Source: Branchiostoma floridae
Taxonomy: Eukaryota > Chordata > Leptocardii > Amphioxiformes > Branchiostomatidae
Direction of reading: 5' to 3'
Length of the DNA stretch: 64,000 nt
NCBI RefSeq assembly: GCF_000003815.2
Contig: NC_049979.1
Location: 31,612,512-31,676,511, forward strand
A model generated the notes under the pieces. It saw only the letters and a program-made list of their open reading frames with translations. It was not told the DNA's origin and searched no databases. Positions 54,552 to 64,000 of the stretch are shown here, in pieces (within the stretch, counting starts at the first letter, position 1; every line of letters starts with the position of its first letter). Both the position numbers and the translations under genes were made by a program.

Positions 54552-56391
54552 ATAAATGAGCCATGAACAAACCGATGTGGATCCAGCCTTGTTGCAAGTA
54601 TCTCACAGACAGTGCCGAAGTGTCGAGTGAGCTCTACAGCTGTCAGTGTGCCACAGTGCCCTGTCTTGTCGTCCCCTGTCATCTCGCTGAAGAACTGCTC
54701 GCAAAGGGAACTGGAGAATGCCCTCTGGTTGTAGCTGCCTTGTTTTACGAGCGGGTAGAGAATCATGTGTGCTTCTATTGATGCAACTGTGTCCTCCCAG
54801 ATTTGCCAAGGATATCCTATCGCAGCACTGTATATGTACCTTCCTGGCGGTGGAAAGGTGTGGAAGCTTATTCCATGCATCAGGAACGATCTTAGTCTGA
54901 ATCGCATGTTTGCTCTTTCTGCGGCAGAGATGCCGGGCTGATCATGCGCCACGATCAGGCCTTCTCTGATATGTCTGACAAAGAGGGCTTCCGTAGAAAA
55001 ACCCAGCTGCACCATCTTGTCTTGAACCTCACTACTAAAGAATATGCATGCGATGGGAACACTTTGAGCATCTAGCATGTCTTCAACCATACTGATGTTA
55101 AGGCTTGTTGATCTGTCCTTGGCTACTTGGATCCATGCATCCCTTTTCAGTCCTTTCACATTGCCTCTCGCACAATGTGCTCTCCACCTGGTGAGAAGAT
55201 GATCACCATCAATGCAGCTTACCTCAAGCTGGGATCTTTCAGTACTGAATTCTGGCTTGTAGAACCATGCAGCAGGCTCACTAGTTCCTTCCACTTTTAC
55301 ATCATTGCTGATAGCACTTGTTCCTTCCCATTCTTTCTGCTTTACAGCATATCTATACTCTGACAGGGAGACATTGAGTGCTTGCTTGGGGTACTGATTT
55401 GACAGGAGTACCTTTTCACATAGGACAGACAATGGCATCATTACTCTGGTCCTCCTCCTCTTCACTTCAACATGAGAACCATCTGCAAGAATATCACACA
55501 ATGCATTTACTTTCCTGTATTTGGGCCAGCTCCGCATGATTGCTTCACAAGCTTGTAGTTGTACACTTGATTTCAAACACTCCACTATACAGTTCAGCTC
55601 AACATTTCGGAAGGAAGAGTCAAGTACTGCAGCAGAGGAAAATTTCCCTTTGAAGTCTTCAAGATTCTTATTGTTCCATCGCCCATCAACATTGGCCTTT
55701 TCATCATGCATCAGTTGTTCCAGGATTTCTCTGTATTCAGATTCACTTAGTTGATGCTTGGGCTGATCTGCCTCATGTGTTTGTTCCGAATCAACTTCCT
55801 CTCTTTGTGTCTGGTCAAGCTCTGCATACACACCTCCATCAGTGTCCATCTGCTCTATCTCTTCCTCATTTTGGATGTCAACATTGTCAGCGTCTGCATC
55901 GCTATTCTGTAACTCATTAAAAATCTCCTCAAAAGCACTGCAGGCTGCACCCCTTGTACCTTTCTCATTATCTGAAGGGGTCTCCAGTGGTAATGTGTCC
56001 AACATTGGTAAGAGGGAAGTGTCGTCATCAGCAGTGTTGGCCATGACACTTGACTCCTGAGCTGTGCTGCTCTTTTGTGTCTTCCATCCCAAAGTAGCTG
56101 TGGTGGGAAAGGGAAGGTTGTCTTGCATCTTTACTCTGATGACAGATTTTCCTGTTTGTTCATCTTTCTCTACCACCCACTCTAGTGCTTGTATGGTTTT
56201 TAAGTCTTCTACAAGTACCCTTTTCTTCTGACCACACACCTCCTTCAAGATGTCTTTCTGCAGCTGTAGACGGGTGAGTGGATTGCCATTCTTGTCCCGC
56301 ACAAGTAGTTGCCTCCACTGACCATCAAACGACCGACAAAGAATGTGGATCCCAATGTCATGGCACTTCTGATGATTCTCCTCAACTATGT
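54552..56391 (-). CDS. Minus gene, C-terminal conserved region (possible transposase part)
   Basis: About 613 residues open from the gap to a donor TTTAT|GTAGTT at 54551. The start, CHDIGIHILCRSFDGQWRQL...PLTRLQLQKDI, and the end, GYPWQIWEDTVASIEAHMIL then SSLCEQFFSEMTGDD, look conserved; the middle (Glu/Asp-rich, IQNEEEIEQMDTD) looks disordered. The E in CEQFFS is placed like the E of P/THAP9-type DDE transposases (an E-x-FFS context), and D in FDGQW could be an upstream acidic residue, but this is inference. A gap hides the junction with the YqaJ exon. Confidence 0.6.
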
Positions 56392-56605
56392 NNNNNNNNN
56401 NNNNNNNNNNNNNNNNNNNNNNNNNNNNNNNNNNNNNNNNNNNNNNNNNNNNNNNNNNNNNNNNNNNNNNNNNNNNNNNNNNNNNNNNNNNNNNNNNNNN
56501 NNNNNNNNNNNNNNNNNNNNNNNNNNNNNNNNNNNNNNNNNNNNNNNNNNNNNNNNNNNNNNNNNNNNNNNNNNNNNNNNNNNNNNNNNNNNNNNGCATG
56601 CTCAC

Positions 56606-57354
56606 CCTGACAGGTCCGAGGTCACAGCATGTGATAGCTCAGGTTCTCTCACTTCAGTTACAGACGGGAACTCACCAAGAAACTCAACTGCCTCAGCCTT
56701 CTCCTTCAGCATTTTCTTTAGTAACTTTGACTCAGGGGTTAGATGCGAGGGCTTTACTGGGTTACTTCCGCCATATTGACTGACAGCTGCATGCCATATG
56801 TCTGCCCATAGGCCTGTATTAGCAGTAACCTTAAATACATTTGTACAGTCTGCTTTGTAAGATAAGTACAGTAGAACAGGACACTGCAGTGCTGCCATTT
56901 CAGCATGTAGCTGACTTAAGTACCTGAATGGAATGTTGTCATGTACATCTGCTGTATATGGACACTTGATCTCAACAGCACTCACTGTACAGTTCTGTGA
57001 GGATCTAAGGCTCCTGTCTGGGGAAACAACTAGAAACGGCTTATCATCCTGCTTCATGATGATACAGCCTTCTTCATACACAAGCAAGTTGGGTTCGAGT
57101 GCTGGAAGAATCTTTGTGGCCAAAGTTGCTGCTGCATCTATTTCATGTTCAACCCCATGAGCCATTGCTCTCTTCTGTTCTTCAGAAAAGGAAGGCGTGT
57201 TGCCGGCTTTCTTGACTGCACGATCAAAGTACTCCTTCTGTGCTTTTAATGACTCTAAGCCAAGTGCCTTGTGGAGCTGGCTACCTGTCACTCTTGCTGA
57301 AGATCTGATAGTGTGCCATTCTGATGTTCCTTGTGGAATCTCTCTTGTCTCAAT
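56606..57354 (-). CDS. Minus gene, YqaJ/lambda-exonuclease-like domain
   Basis: Reads TREIPQGTSEWHTIRSSARV, TGSQLHKALG, then AMAHGVEHEIDAAATL (the MxxGxxxE-type motif), VVSPDRSL (SPDG-like catalytic Asp) and VSAVEIKCPY (the E-x-K motif), about 230 residues, the standard YqaJ layout of 5'-3' exonucleases. D, E and K catalytic positions are present. The exon appears to end at 56606 with donor GG|GTGAGC, avoiding the TGA just beyond. The upstream frame is joined to the FDGKK region only through a frameshift near 57360. Confidence 0.8.
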
Positions 57355-57359
57355 CTTTG

Positions 57360-58436
57360 TCAGTATGTCGCCGGCTTTCTTGACTCAACTAAAGGTTCTC
57401 CATGTCGTTTATGTAGCTCTTCAATGTCTTGTAGGCTGACGTAGTTGGACTGCTCTGTCAGATTCACCACACTTCCAGGCATGAAGTCAGTGCTGCCACC
57501 ATTTAAAATGGCCATCCATTGGCAGAGTTGCTCCCTGACGGTTGTCCATGTAAACCTGTACTCTTGCATTTGATGAAGTACTGTGTGCAATGCACTGATG
57601 ACATAGATGTATTTTGATTTCCTCCAGTCATCACCACCTCTGGACTTGAATGACTGTAATGCAAATCCTTTCTTCTTCTGCAGGTGCCTCACCTCAGCAC
57701 TTTTCATGCCCATCAGCAGAAACAAGTCATATAACTCATCATACAACCTTTGTTTTGATTGCTCATCCAACTGGTCACTCATTGTGATATCTGAACGTGA
57801 CTGAATTGTGATTACAAGGTCCACCAAAGACTGTACCTTTCCTAGATCCTTGTGTAAATCCTCTTTTCTCTGTTCAAGTGAAGGCTCTGGTCCGTGACCA
57901 AGCAGGTTCACATCTCCACTGGTTTGGGTGAGTCCTGGGGAAAGCTTTTTACCATCAAAACATAGGCAACATGATTTCCCTTCAAGTGCTTTGCTGGCCA
58001 TAGCTACCATAGGTTCGATAAATCCAGGGTCAATAGTGCTGGGGAAGTCTCCATACGGTTGGAACTTTGATAGAATCTCTGCGCTTGGCACAGCGAAGTT
58101 GATTGATGTACCCGATGTTGGACACTGTCCAATGGAGGCATTTCCTGTCAACACTTGTCCTATGCCTCTGTTGCCGCTCATCAGTCGTAGGAATCTGCCA
58201 CCAAATAGGCGCCACCCAATCTTCCAAAAGGTTTTGGTGACTGGAGAATACCTCATTCCGGTGCTGCTTGTATCTAGGTTGTACCAGTCAACCACTTCAC
58301 ACCATAGATGGAAGCAAATATTATCAAGAGGAAACTTACCAGCTTCCACCAAGTGGCAAAATCGTAGCAGAATATCTTGTTTACTTGAGTCTAGGTCCCT
58401 TAGTTCCACCAGTACTCTCGGTAACAGGTCAATCAT
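57360..58436 (-). CDS. Minus gene, conserved unassigned domain with FDGKK motif
   Basis: 358 residues. Notable blocks: FHLWCEVVDWYNL, MRYSPVTKTFWKIGWRLFGG, FLRLMSGNRGIGQVLTG, INFAVPSAEILSKFQP and CLCFDGKKLSPGLTQTSGDV, then a coiled Leu-rich stretch. I do not recognise a named family. The FDGKK block has the look of a catalytic Asp strand in an RNase H-like fold (inference). The ATG at 58436 overlaps the stop of the preceding frame (ATGA), but the same frame is open further upstream (RIDKTVQEM...), so a one-base frameshift in a once continuous ORF is more likely than separate initiation. Confidence 0.65.
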   Translation of the reverse strand: MIDLLPRVLVELRDLDSSKQDILLRFCHLVEAGKFPLDNICFHLWCEVVDWYNLDTSSTGMRYSPVTKTFWKIGWRLFGGRFLRLMSGNRGIGQVLTGNASIGQCPTSGTSINFAVPSAEILSKFQPYGDFPSTIDPGFIEPMVAMASKALEGKSCCLCFDGKKLSPGLTQTSGDVNLLGHGPEPSLEQRKEDLHKDLGKVQSLVDLVITIQSRSDITMSDQLDEQSKQRLYDELYDLFLLMGMKSAEVRHLQKKKGFALQSFKSRGGDDWRKSKYIYVISALHTVLHQMQEYRFTWTTVREQLCQWMAILNGGSTDFMPGSVVNLTEQSNYVSLQDIEELHKRHGEPLVESRKPATY

Positions 58437-59074
58437 CTCTTGAACAGTCTTGTCAATCCTTGATGAGACTCATCTTGGTCCAAGTCCAGAAAATCACCAG
58501 CTGAAACTTGCGTGTACTCGTCTTTTGTCTTTGTCATTCCTTCACACATGGCTGTGCTCCAAGCATCTGATTTTTTTGGCGTACCAAATCTTATCCGCTT
58601 CCTTACACTGCCTTGTGGGTTAGGAGACACTTGACTATGTTTGAAACCTCGTTTTGCTCTGGAACTCCTTTTTGGGGTGGACCTTGGAAGTTTGACTCTC
58701 CCTTTTGCAGCAAATGGACTTGCACTGTTTTCCTCAAAGGTGGTGTCTTCTTCTTCATCTGTTTGCCATTCATCTTCAAATGTTGAAGTACTTTGAGGTT
58801 TGCTGTATGTTTTCCTACTACCCTTTTCATAAGGACGGTGCTTACCCCATTTTAATATCCTTCTCGGAGTAGATGACACAGATCTGCATCTCTTTTCTCC
58901 CCGGCAAAGAGGACTCCTTGCAGTGTACTCTGGATCTTGTAACATGGCATCTTCCTCATCTGTATGCCATTCAGCCTCATCAGATGCAGGGGCACCTTGA
59001 ACTTTGGCCTTTGTTTTCACTTTGCCTTTAACAACCTTGCGGGGATAGATAGTTAATCTGAGCCGACGTGGCAT
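58433..59074 (-). CDS. Minus gene, basic N-terminal region
   Basis: 213 residues from ATG at 59074, directly after an acceptor (TTTTTTTTCAG|AAATG), so a 5' non-coding exon probably lies toward or in the right TIR. Very rich in Lys/Arg/Ser with two similar acidic patches (DEAEWHTDEEDA and FEDEWQTDEEED) and TP/SP sites (STPRRI, STPKRS, FGTPKK): disordered, nuclear and DNA-associated in character. The frame shifts near 58450 into the next domain. Confidence 0.6.
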   Translation of the reverse strand: MPRRLRLTIYPRKVVKGKVKTKAKVQGAPASDEAEWHTDEEDAMLQDPEYTARSPLCRGEKRCRSVSSTPRRILKWGKHRPYEKGSRKTYSKPQSTSTFEDEWQTDEEEDTTFEENSASPFAAKGRVKLPRSTPKRSSRAKRGFKHSQVSPNPQGSVRKRIRFGTPKKSDAWSTAMCEGMTKTKDEYTQVSAGDFLDLDQDESHQGLTRLFKR

Positions 59075-59122
59075 TTCTGAAAAAAAAAGGAAATTTGACA
59101 AATCAGATGCTGTTGTTATCTC

Positions 59123-59968
59123 CTGGAGGGAAAATGTGGGAGGGGGGCGGTCAAGTGATACAACAATCCACCTTGAAGTTTTAAAGCATGGACTATTCGG
59201 TTAGTCCTTCAAGAAAGCCATAGCAATGGTGACAGGGCAGATGCACTCATAGTACGAATATCATACTGTCGCCTGAGTATATAAAAAAATATAAATTTCC
59301 CACACGTGGTACGTGTCGACAAATGGGGGAGGGGGTAGCGCTAAAACTTATCTCTTCTGATTTTCGCCCTATGTGGGTAGTAACAATGCTTCCATAGTCT
59401 CATTTCGTGGATAAGAACCTCCCGGTGGCTAGACGATATGGATTTCGTCGACGATGTTAATTTTAATCGCTCAAAATACGGTATTTGTCAACTGTTGACA
59501 TCGGTAACTTTGCTATTGGAAGTCGGCATTCAACAACGGCGCTCCCTCTTTCTCGACTCAATTACATGAAAAGATGATAACTTCTGGCTTCCGATGATCC
59601 AGAGATACTCTGTCACCTGATAGTCTAGGCTAGGTTACACAAAACCTCCCTTAGATGACGTTAGAAGAAGAAATTGTGGACGACCTACCTCGCCTCTGGT
59701 ACCAAAAACGCTCACTGGACGGCCCTTCAGTACCGGAGTTTTCTCCCCGACCGTCGAATTTGTCTCCGCAAACCGAATTTGTCTGTGTAACCGTCGAATT
59801 TTTCTGTGTAACCGTCGAATTTTTCTGTGTAACCGTCGAATTTTTCTGTGTAACCGTCGAATTTTTCTGTGTAACTGTCGAATTTGCCTTTTGCAACGTC
59901 GAATCAATCTCCGCGACAATCGAAATTGTCCCTCCGGACGGTCGAAACGTCTTTGCAACCTATGACGT
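59123..59968 (-). repeat. Right long terminal inverted repeat
   Basis: Reverse complement of 49763-50592 with one extra 21-bp unit (about 59770-59885, five ACACAG units). It stops exactly at the gap, at the point matching 49763, so the outermost bases and target site duplication are hidden. Confidence 0.9.
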
Positions 59969-60479
59969 NNNNNNNNNNNNNNNNNNNNNNNNNNNNNNNN
60001 NNNNNNNNNNNNNNNNNNNNNNNNNNNNNNNNNNNNNNNNNNNNNNNNNNNNNNNNNNNNNNNNNNNNNNNNNNNNNNNNNNNNNNNNNNNNNNNNNNNN
60101 NNNNNNNNNNNNNNNNNNNNNNNNNNNNNNNNNNNNNNNNNNNNNNNNNNNNNNNNNNNNNNNNNNNNNNNNNNNNNNNNNNNNNNNNNNNNNNNNNNNN
60201 NNNNNNNNNNNNNNNNNNNNNNNNNNNNNNNNNNNNNNNNNNNNNNNNNNNNNNNNNNNNNNNNNNNNNNNNNNNNNNNNNNNNNNNNNNNNNNNNNNNN
60301 NNNNNNNNNNNNNNNNNNNNNNNNNNNNNNNNNNNNNNNNNNNNNNNNNNNNNNNNNNNNNNNNNNNNNNNNNNNNNNNNNNNNNNNNNNNNNNNNNNNN
60401 NNNNNNNNNNNNNNNNNNNNNNNNNNNNNNNNNNNNNNNNNNNNNNNNNNNNNNNNNNNNNNNNNNNNNNNNNNNNNNN
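59969..60479. other. Assembly gap (511 N)
   Basis: Lies between the right TIR and a LINE; contains the transposon's right terminus and the 3' part of that LINE. Confidence 1.
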
Positions 60480-61680
60480 GAGTATTGAATGTGCTCGAGT
60501 AATTTACAACAGACACTGGTGAGGGACACAGGTCTGTAGTTGGCGGGGTCACTTCTGTCCCCCTTCTTGAAAATAGGGTGAACATACGCGCTCCGCCAAT
60601 CCTCAGTTACTTGTCCCTCCTCCAGTGACTGGTTAAAGATGAAACATAAAATCGGACTAATTTCTGGGGCATAATCTTTCAGTAATCTGCAGGGAATGTG
60701 ATCGGGTCCTGATGCCTTACGTGGATTTATACCTTCCAGTAGTTTCTGGACTCCCTCCACTGTAACTGTTATCTGTGGCATATCTGGGTAGGGGCTTGGG
60801 CCTAGGACGGGAATGTTAGTTAAATTTTCCTCTGTGAAAACAGACTTATACTGGCTGCTAAGGACTTCTGTCTTACCCTTCCCATCTGATACTAGGTTAT
60901 CTTTGTCATTTAAGGCTGCAATGCCCGTGGCCGTTTGTTTTCTGCTTTTCACGTAGTTCCAAAACTTCTTTGGATTGTCTAAGGCCTCACTCATGATTTC
61001 TTCTAAGTATTCATTATGTGCCTTCCTGATGTTCTTTTTAACTACTCTACGCTGTGCTTTGAATTTGTCCCAGGCGCATTCCTGCATCGTGTTCTTAGCT
61101 TTCCTATATAATCTTTTCTTCTTCCTTATTGCTTTCTTGAGCTGGGGGGTAATCCAGGGGCAGTTCTGTCTACCTGAGAGTTTCTTTTGTGGGACATGTT
61201 TGAGCATAAGTTGTTTTAGGCCGTTTGAGAAATACTGCCAATTTTCTTCTACAGTGTGGCTGGAGGGGTCTCTATTAGTGAATTGTTTGCCTAGCTCTTT
61301 CATTCCTTGGGCCAAAGATTCTTTATCTGCTTTATTGAATAAGTTGACAGTGCGTGGTTTCTTTTTGTTGGGTTTGATGTGTGTTTTCAGCTTAACTGAT
61401 ACCGCATCATGATCACTGATGCCCGGTATGACACTAACCTCTTCCATTAAGTCCGGGTTAGACAGGAGTGCTAGGTCAAGAATATTTCTACCCCTTGTAG
61501 GGGAATGGACCATTTGGGTTAAGTGGGTTTCCTCTGTTACCTCTAGGAATTTCTCATTTAGTGTTTTTCCATATTGGGGTGAGGGGCCACAGAGAATGAC
61601 TATTTCTGCCACACAGGGCACATCTGTAAGCTGACTCAGGTCTGTTGCAGAGTTCTTTTCGCAGGGTCCGCTATTCTTCT
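60480..61680 (-). pseudogene. Jockey/CR1-type LINE, endonuclease C-terminus to RT N-terminus
   Basis: The minus-strand frame is open from about 61660 to the gap: EIVILCG, MVHSPTRGRNILDLALLSNP, ISDHDAV (endonuclease SDH motif), a Lys-rich linker (WITPQLKKAIRKKKRLYRKA), INPRKASGPDHIP, FIFNQSLEEGQVTEDWRSAY and KKGDRSDPANYRPVSLTSV, then N. The endonuclease N-terminus is missing (5' truncation near 61680). The RT palm would lie in the gap. Confidence 0.8.
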
Positions 61681-62383
61681 GCCATGCGCATCAGTCTGGT
61701 TTCTCTTGATATTCTATTGATATGTAGAAAGAATACACCCATTTATCAATGGCGGAGGGGGGGGGGGGGGGGGGCGTAACGTATTTGGTCCTCATGAGTG
61801 TGTGTGTGTGTGTGTGTGTGTGTGGGGGGTGATCTTCAGAGTGGGAACGAAATCACCAGCCATTTCATCCCTCCCCGCCCCCACCTCCCCGGGGTAGGGG
61901 ACAATTCGCAGTGGCATCTGCCTTCAAGTTGGTGACTTTTGCCAAAACTTGGTGAAGTGTCGGCCCCTTTTTCGTATTTTTTCTAGCCGCTGGACTTCAG
62001 AAACGGTCTGGAGGTAAAGGAAATAATTCATTTTCAGCATATAGACATTACCAGTGTCATTACCTACTAACTCACTCACTCACCACACTAGATATTGTGT
62101 TTAACGTCTAAGAAGGTGGTGCAGACAGAACTGTTGTTAATCAGCCTGATTAAGAAGCGCCAAAGGTATGTTTTCAAAACCCACAGCCTTACGGCCGTGC
62201 CTAGGGCAATTATTGAAGTCACATGAGTTAGCTCCGAAAGGCGATTTAGCCCCGCCTATAGTAAGCTCCTCGCGATCCATCCCCCAACTGCTCATAGAGG
62301 AACTGGCCTGACCCGTAGACATAACACGAATCAAAATAACTTCATTTGCACAACAATTGTACAAGGTGGAAAAACTACAGTTC
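61681..62383. repeat. Spacer with poly-G and TG microsatellites
   Basis: 61756-61775 is a G homopolymer of about 20; 61798-61823 is (TG)n. Otherwise nothing recognised. Confidence 0.8.
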
Positions 62384-64000
62384 CTTTTTTTTAATTTTTT
62401 TTTTTTTTTAATTTTTTTATTGCATTTCCCAGAAAAGCACAGATTTACAGAAATCAAAAGAAATTTACAAAAGTTGAAAGAAAGTACAAAACACAGACCA
62501 CGGATCCAAAATAATATATCATAAAGGTGGAAATAAACGAACGAAGGCTACAGTGAAAAAACATTTACAACAACTGGTATTCAATCATCTGAACATAGTT
62601 AAGGATAACAACGAAGATGGATACTACATGACAGGTAATATGGACAAGTGGAGAAGAAAGTAGAACAATGCCAATGGAAGATAGCAATGGACCAATTAAT
62701 TAGCAAGGTTAAATGGGAAAGACTCCCATTTACTAAAATGGATATCTAATTTGTTCCTTCTCTCTGCTATCATATATTCTGTCTTGTAATATCTCTTTAC
62801 ATACGAAATGTAATGATTTACAACTAGTTTTTTGTCTCTCTGTATGAAAATATAATGTTTGGCCACTAGAATTAACAAATTCTCGATTACATTACAATTT
62901 TCAGATATGTCACCTAAAATAACTGTCTGAAAGTCCAGATGTAAGGTTTTATTTACTATTGTTTTAAACCATATTTCTAAATCTGTCCAAAAAGTAACAA
63001 CTCTAGGGCAGTCCCAGAATAAGTGTCTAATGGTCTCTACTTCCTCACAATGTGCACAGTTCGGGCTATTTAGAATTTTCCAGATGTGTAACATTTTCTT
63101 TGTGGCTAACAATCTGTGCAATATTTTATATTGAAAAATTCTTAGTTTCGGGCATATAGTCAGTGCATAAACTAATCTAAAAACCCATTTCCACGGGAAA
63201 ATTGTATTAAATTCATCTTCCCAGCGTCTTTGTATGTTCAGTGGGTTTCTATTTTCTGATTGCAAAAAGGATGTATAGATAATTTTGTTTATTTTAGTTG
63301 CCTTCAGCCATACGTAATTTGCTGTATGAGGTAAGATAGGGCCTATTACTGGTGTGTTGTCTAAAAGCTTTTTTTTCCAGTTTCGCGGTATTGCAGATAA
63401 TATCTGATTGTACTCTAGCTTATCAAATGCTGTACCGAATTTAGCAAGAAGGCCATTGTAAGATAAAAAGCGTCCATTTGTATCCAAAAGGTCATTAATG
63501 TAATAAATTCCATGTTTAAGAGGTTTTTCCCATATAATAGGCGTATTTTCGATTACGATACTTGAGTTGCACCATAAGAGTTGTGCTTGTATCTCTTTCA
63601 AAGTTTCAGGAGGTTTAAATTGGAAAGAAAGCCATGCTTTCAAAACATCTTTGAAAAAGGGATTAGGAGAGACAAGTAATCTAATAAAAACATTATTCAT
63701 TTGATCAGTGGATATCTTTGTTGCGATATCCTTCCCCAAGGACAGTTGTAAGAACGGATACAAATATCTACTAAATATTACGGACGATGTACATAAGAAA
63801 GATTTGCGACTTGAATCTTGCTGGAAGAATATTCTCTGGAACCCATGATAGCCTTACGGGTAAGGTCAAAAGAAGGTAGATGTATTAATCCTAAACCTCC
63901 ATTGTCATATGTATTGTAAAGGATTTTACGTTTAATTTTTTCAGGTTTACCATCCCATATGAATTTAAAATTTTTTGCTCATATGTTTGGAAAAAATTTT
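62384..64000 (-). mobile_element. Tx1/L1-clade LINE, 3' part with poly(A)
   Basis: A T-rich tract at 62384-62419 is the poly(A) tail on the minus strand, with AATAAA just before it. The ORF 62696-63763 (355 residues) has the L1/Tx1 C-terminus: WKWVFRLVYALTICPKLRIF, LHRLLATKKMLHIW, CAHCEEVETIRHLFWDCPRV (zf-RVT, CxxC..HxxxxC). Upstream to the window edge, with shifts near 63770-63850, it reads WDGKPEKIKRK and GGLGLI, also typical of this clade. The RT palm lies beyond the window. Confidence 0.85.
62696..63763 (-). pseudogene. L1/Tx1 ORF2 C-terminal region with zf-RVT
   Basis: 355 residues ending at TAA with the C-x2-C-x7-H-x4-C knuckle at about residues 235-251. The open frame is long, but the upstream part is frameshifted, so it is not a functional polymerase by itself. 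The polyadenylated 3'UTR follows toward 62384. Confidence 0.7.

Larger units (their letters stand above)
49763..59968. mobile_element. Large DNA transposon with about 840-bp TIRs, YqaJ and zinc-finger genes
   Basis: Inverted repeats 49763-50592 and 59123-59968 bracket about 8.5 kb. Two inward-facing genes lie inside: a C2H2 zinc-finger protein on the + strand and a spliced multidomain gene on the - strand that includes a YqaJ-type exonuclease domain. The TIRs contain 21-bp subterminal repeats and a TATA-like sequence. The right outer end falls in a gap, so exact termini and TSD are unknown. Two frame breaks and a nonsense codon suggest a decaying copy. I cannot assign a superfamily. Confidence 0.75.

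Noticed and set aside
58433..58436. ATGA stop-start overlap as evidence of a polycistronic, reinitiating mRNA
   Set aside because: The downstream frame is open and protein-like upstream of this ATG, so a frameshift in one ORF is simpler.

Overview
This is a window of intron-rich metazoan nuclear DNA. It contains one host gene, dense layers of nested transposable elements (TEs), a satellite array, several microsatellites and five assembly gaps (30045-30144, 31879-32175, 33537-33636, 56392-56595, 59969-60479). The mix of TEs (LINEs of several clades, piggyBac-like TTAA elements, mariner, a long-TIR DNA transposon) and a short-exon sulfotransferase gene suggest an invertebrate deuterostome. A cephalochordate (Branchiostoma) is my best guess, but that is an inference from style and not a database match.

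Layout. (1) 194-16129, + strand: a six-exon carbohydrate sulfotransferase gene (Sulfotransfer_2, CHST8-14 type) whose splice phases all fit and give a 333-residue Golgi-type membrane protein. Its last exon has a tandem partial copy just downstream. Its introns hold TTAA-flanked MITEs, a hairpin MITE, an element with inverted minisatellites, an internally deleted mariner and minus-strand LINE scraps. (2) 16.1-30.0 kb: a LINE graveyard. At least four LINEs are broken by two piggyBac-like MITE copies, a 10-bp-TSD (MULE-like) element, a tRNA-like SINE piece and a nearly complete two-ORF LINE (25455-30044) whose 5' tip carries a YY1-type motif. (3) 30.1-49.7 kb: largely non-coding, with a satellite of about 145 bp (36.9-38.6 kb), a palindromic MITE, a cluster of nuclear-receptor half-sites and CACTTRTAAGTG palindromes (46.3-46.6 kb), an RTE-like LINE tail, and A+T-rich tandem repeats.

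(4) 49763-59968 is the most interesting region. It is a DNA transposon of about 10.2 kb bounded by inverted repeats of about 830-846 bp that are rich in 21-bp subterminal repeats. It carries an inward-facing eight-finger C2H2 protein (+ strand) and an inward-facing spliced gene on the minus strand. The minus gene encodes a basic N-terminal region, a conserved unassigned domain with an FDGKK motif, a YqaJ/lambda-exonuclease-like domain, and a second conserved unassigned region ending in a CEQFFS motif, followed by two small 3' exons whose phases I could match. Two frame breaks in the minus gene and a nonsense codon in the zinc-finger ORF suggest this copy is decaying. I cannot place it in a named transposon superfamily.

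(5) 60480-64000: two minus-strand, truncated LINEs (a jockey/CR1-type and a Tx1/L1-type), separated by G- and TG-rich simple repeats.
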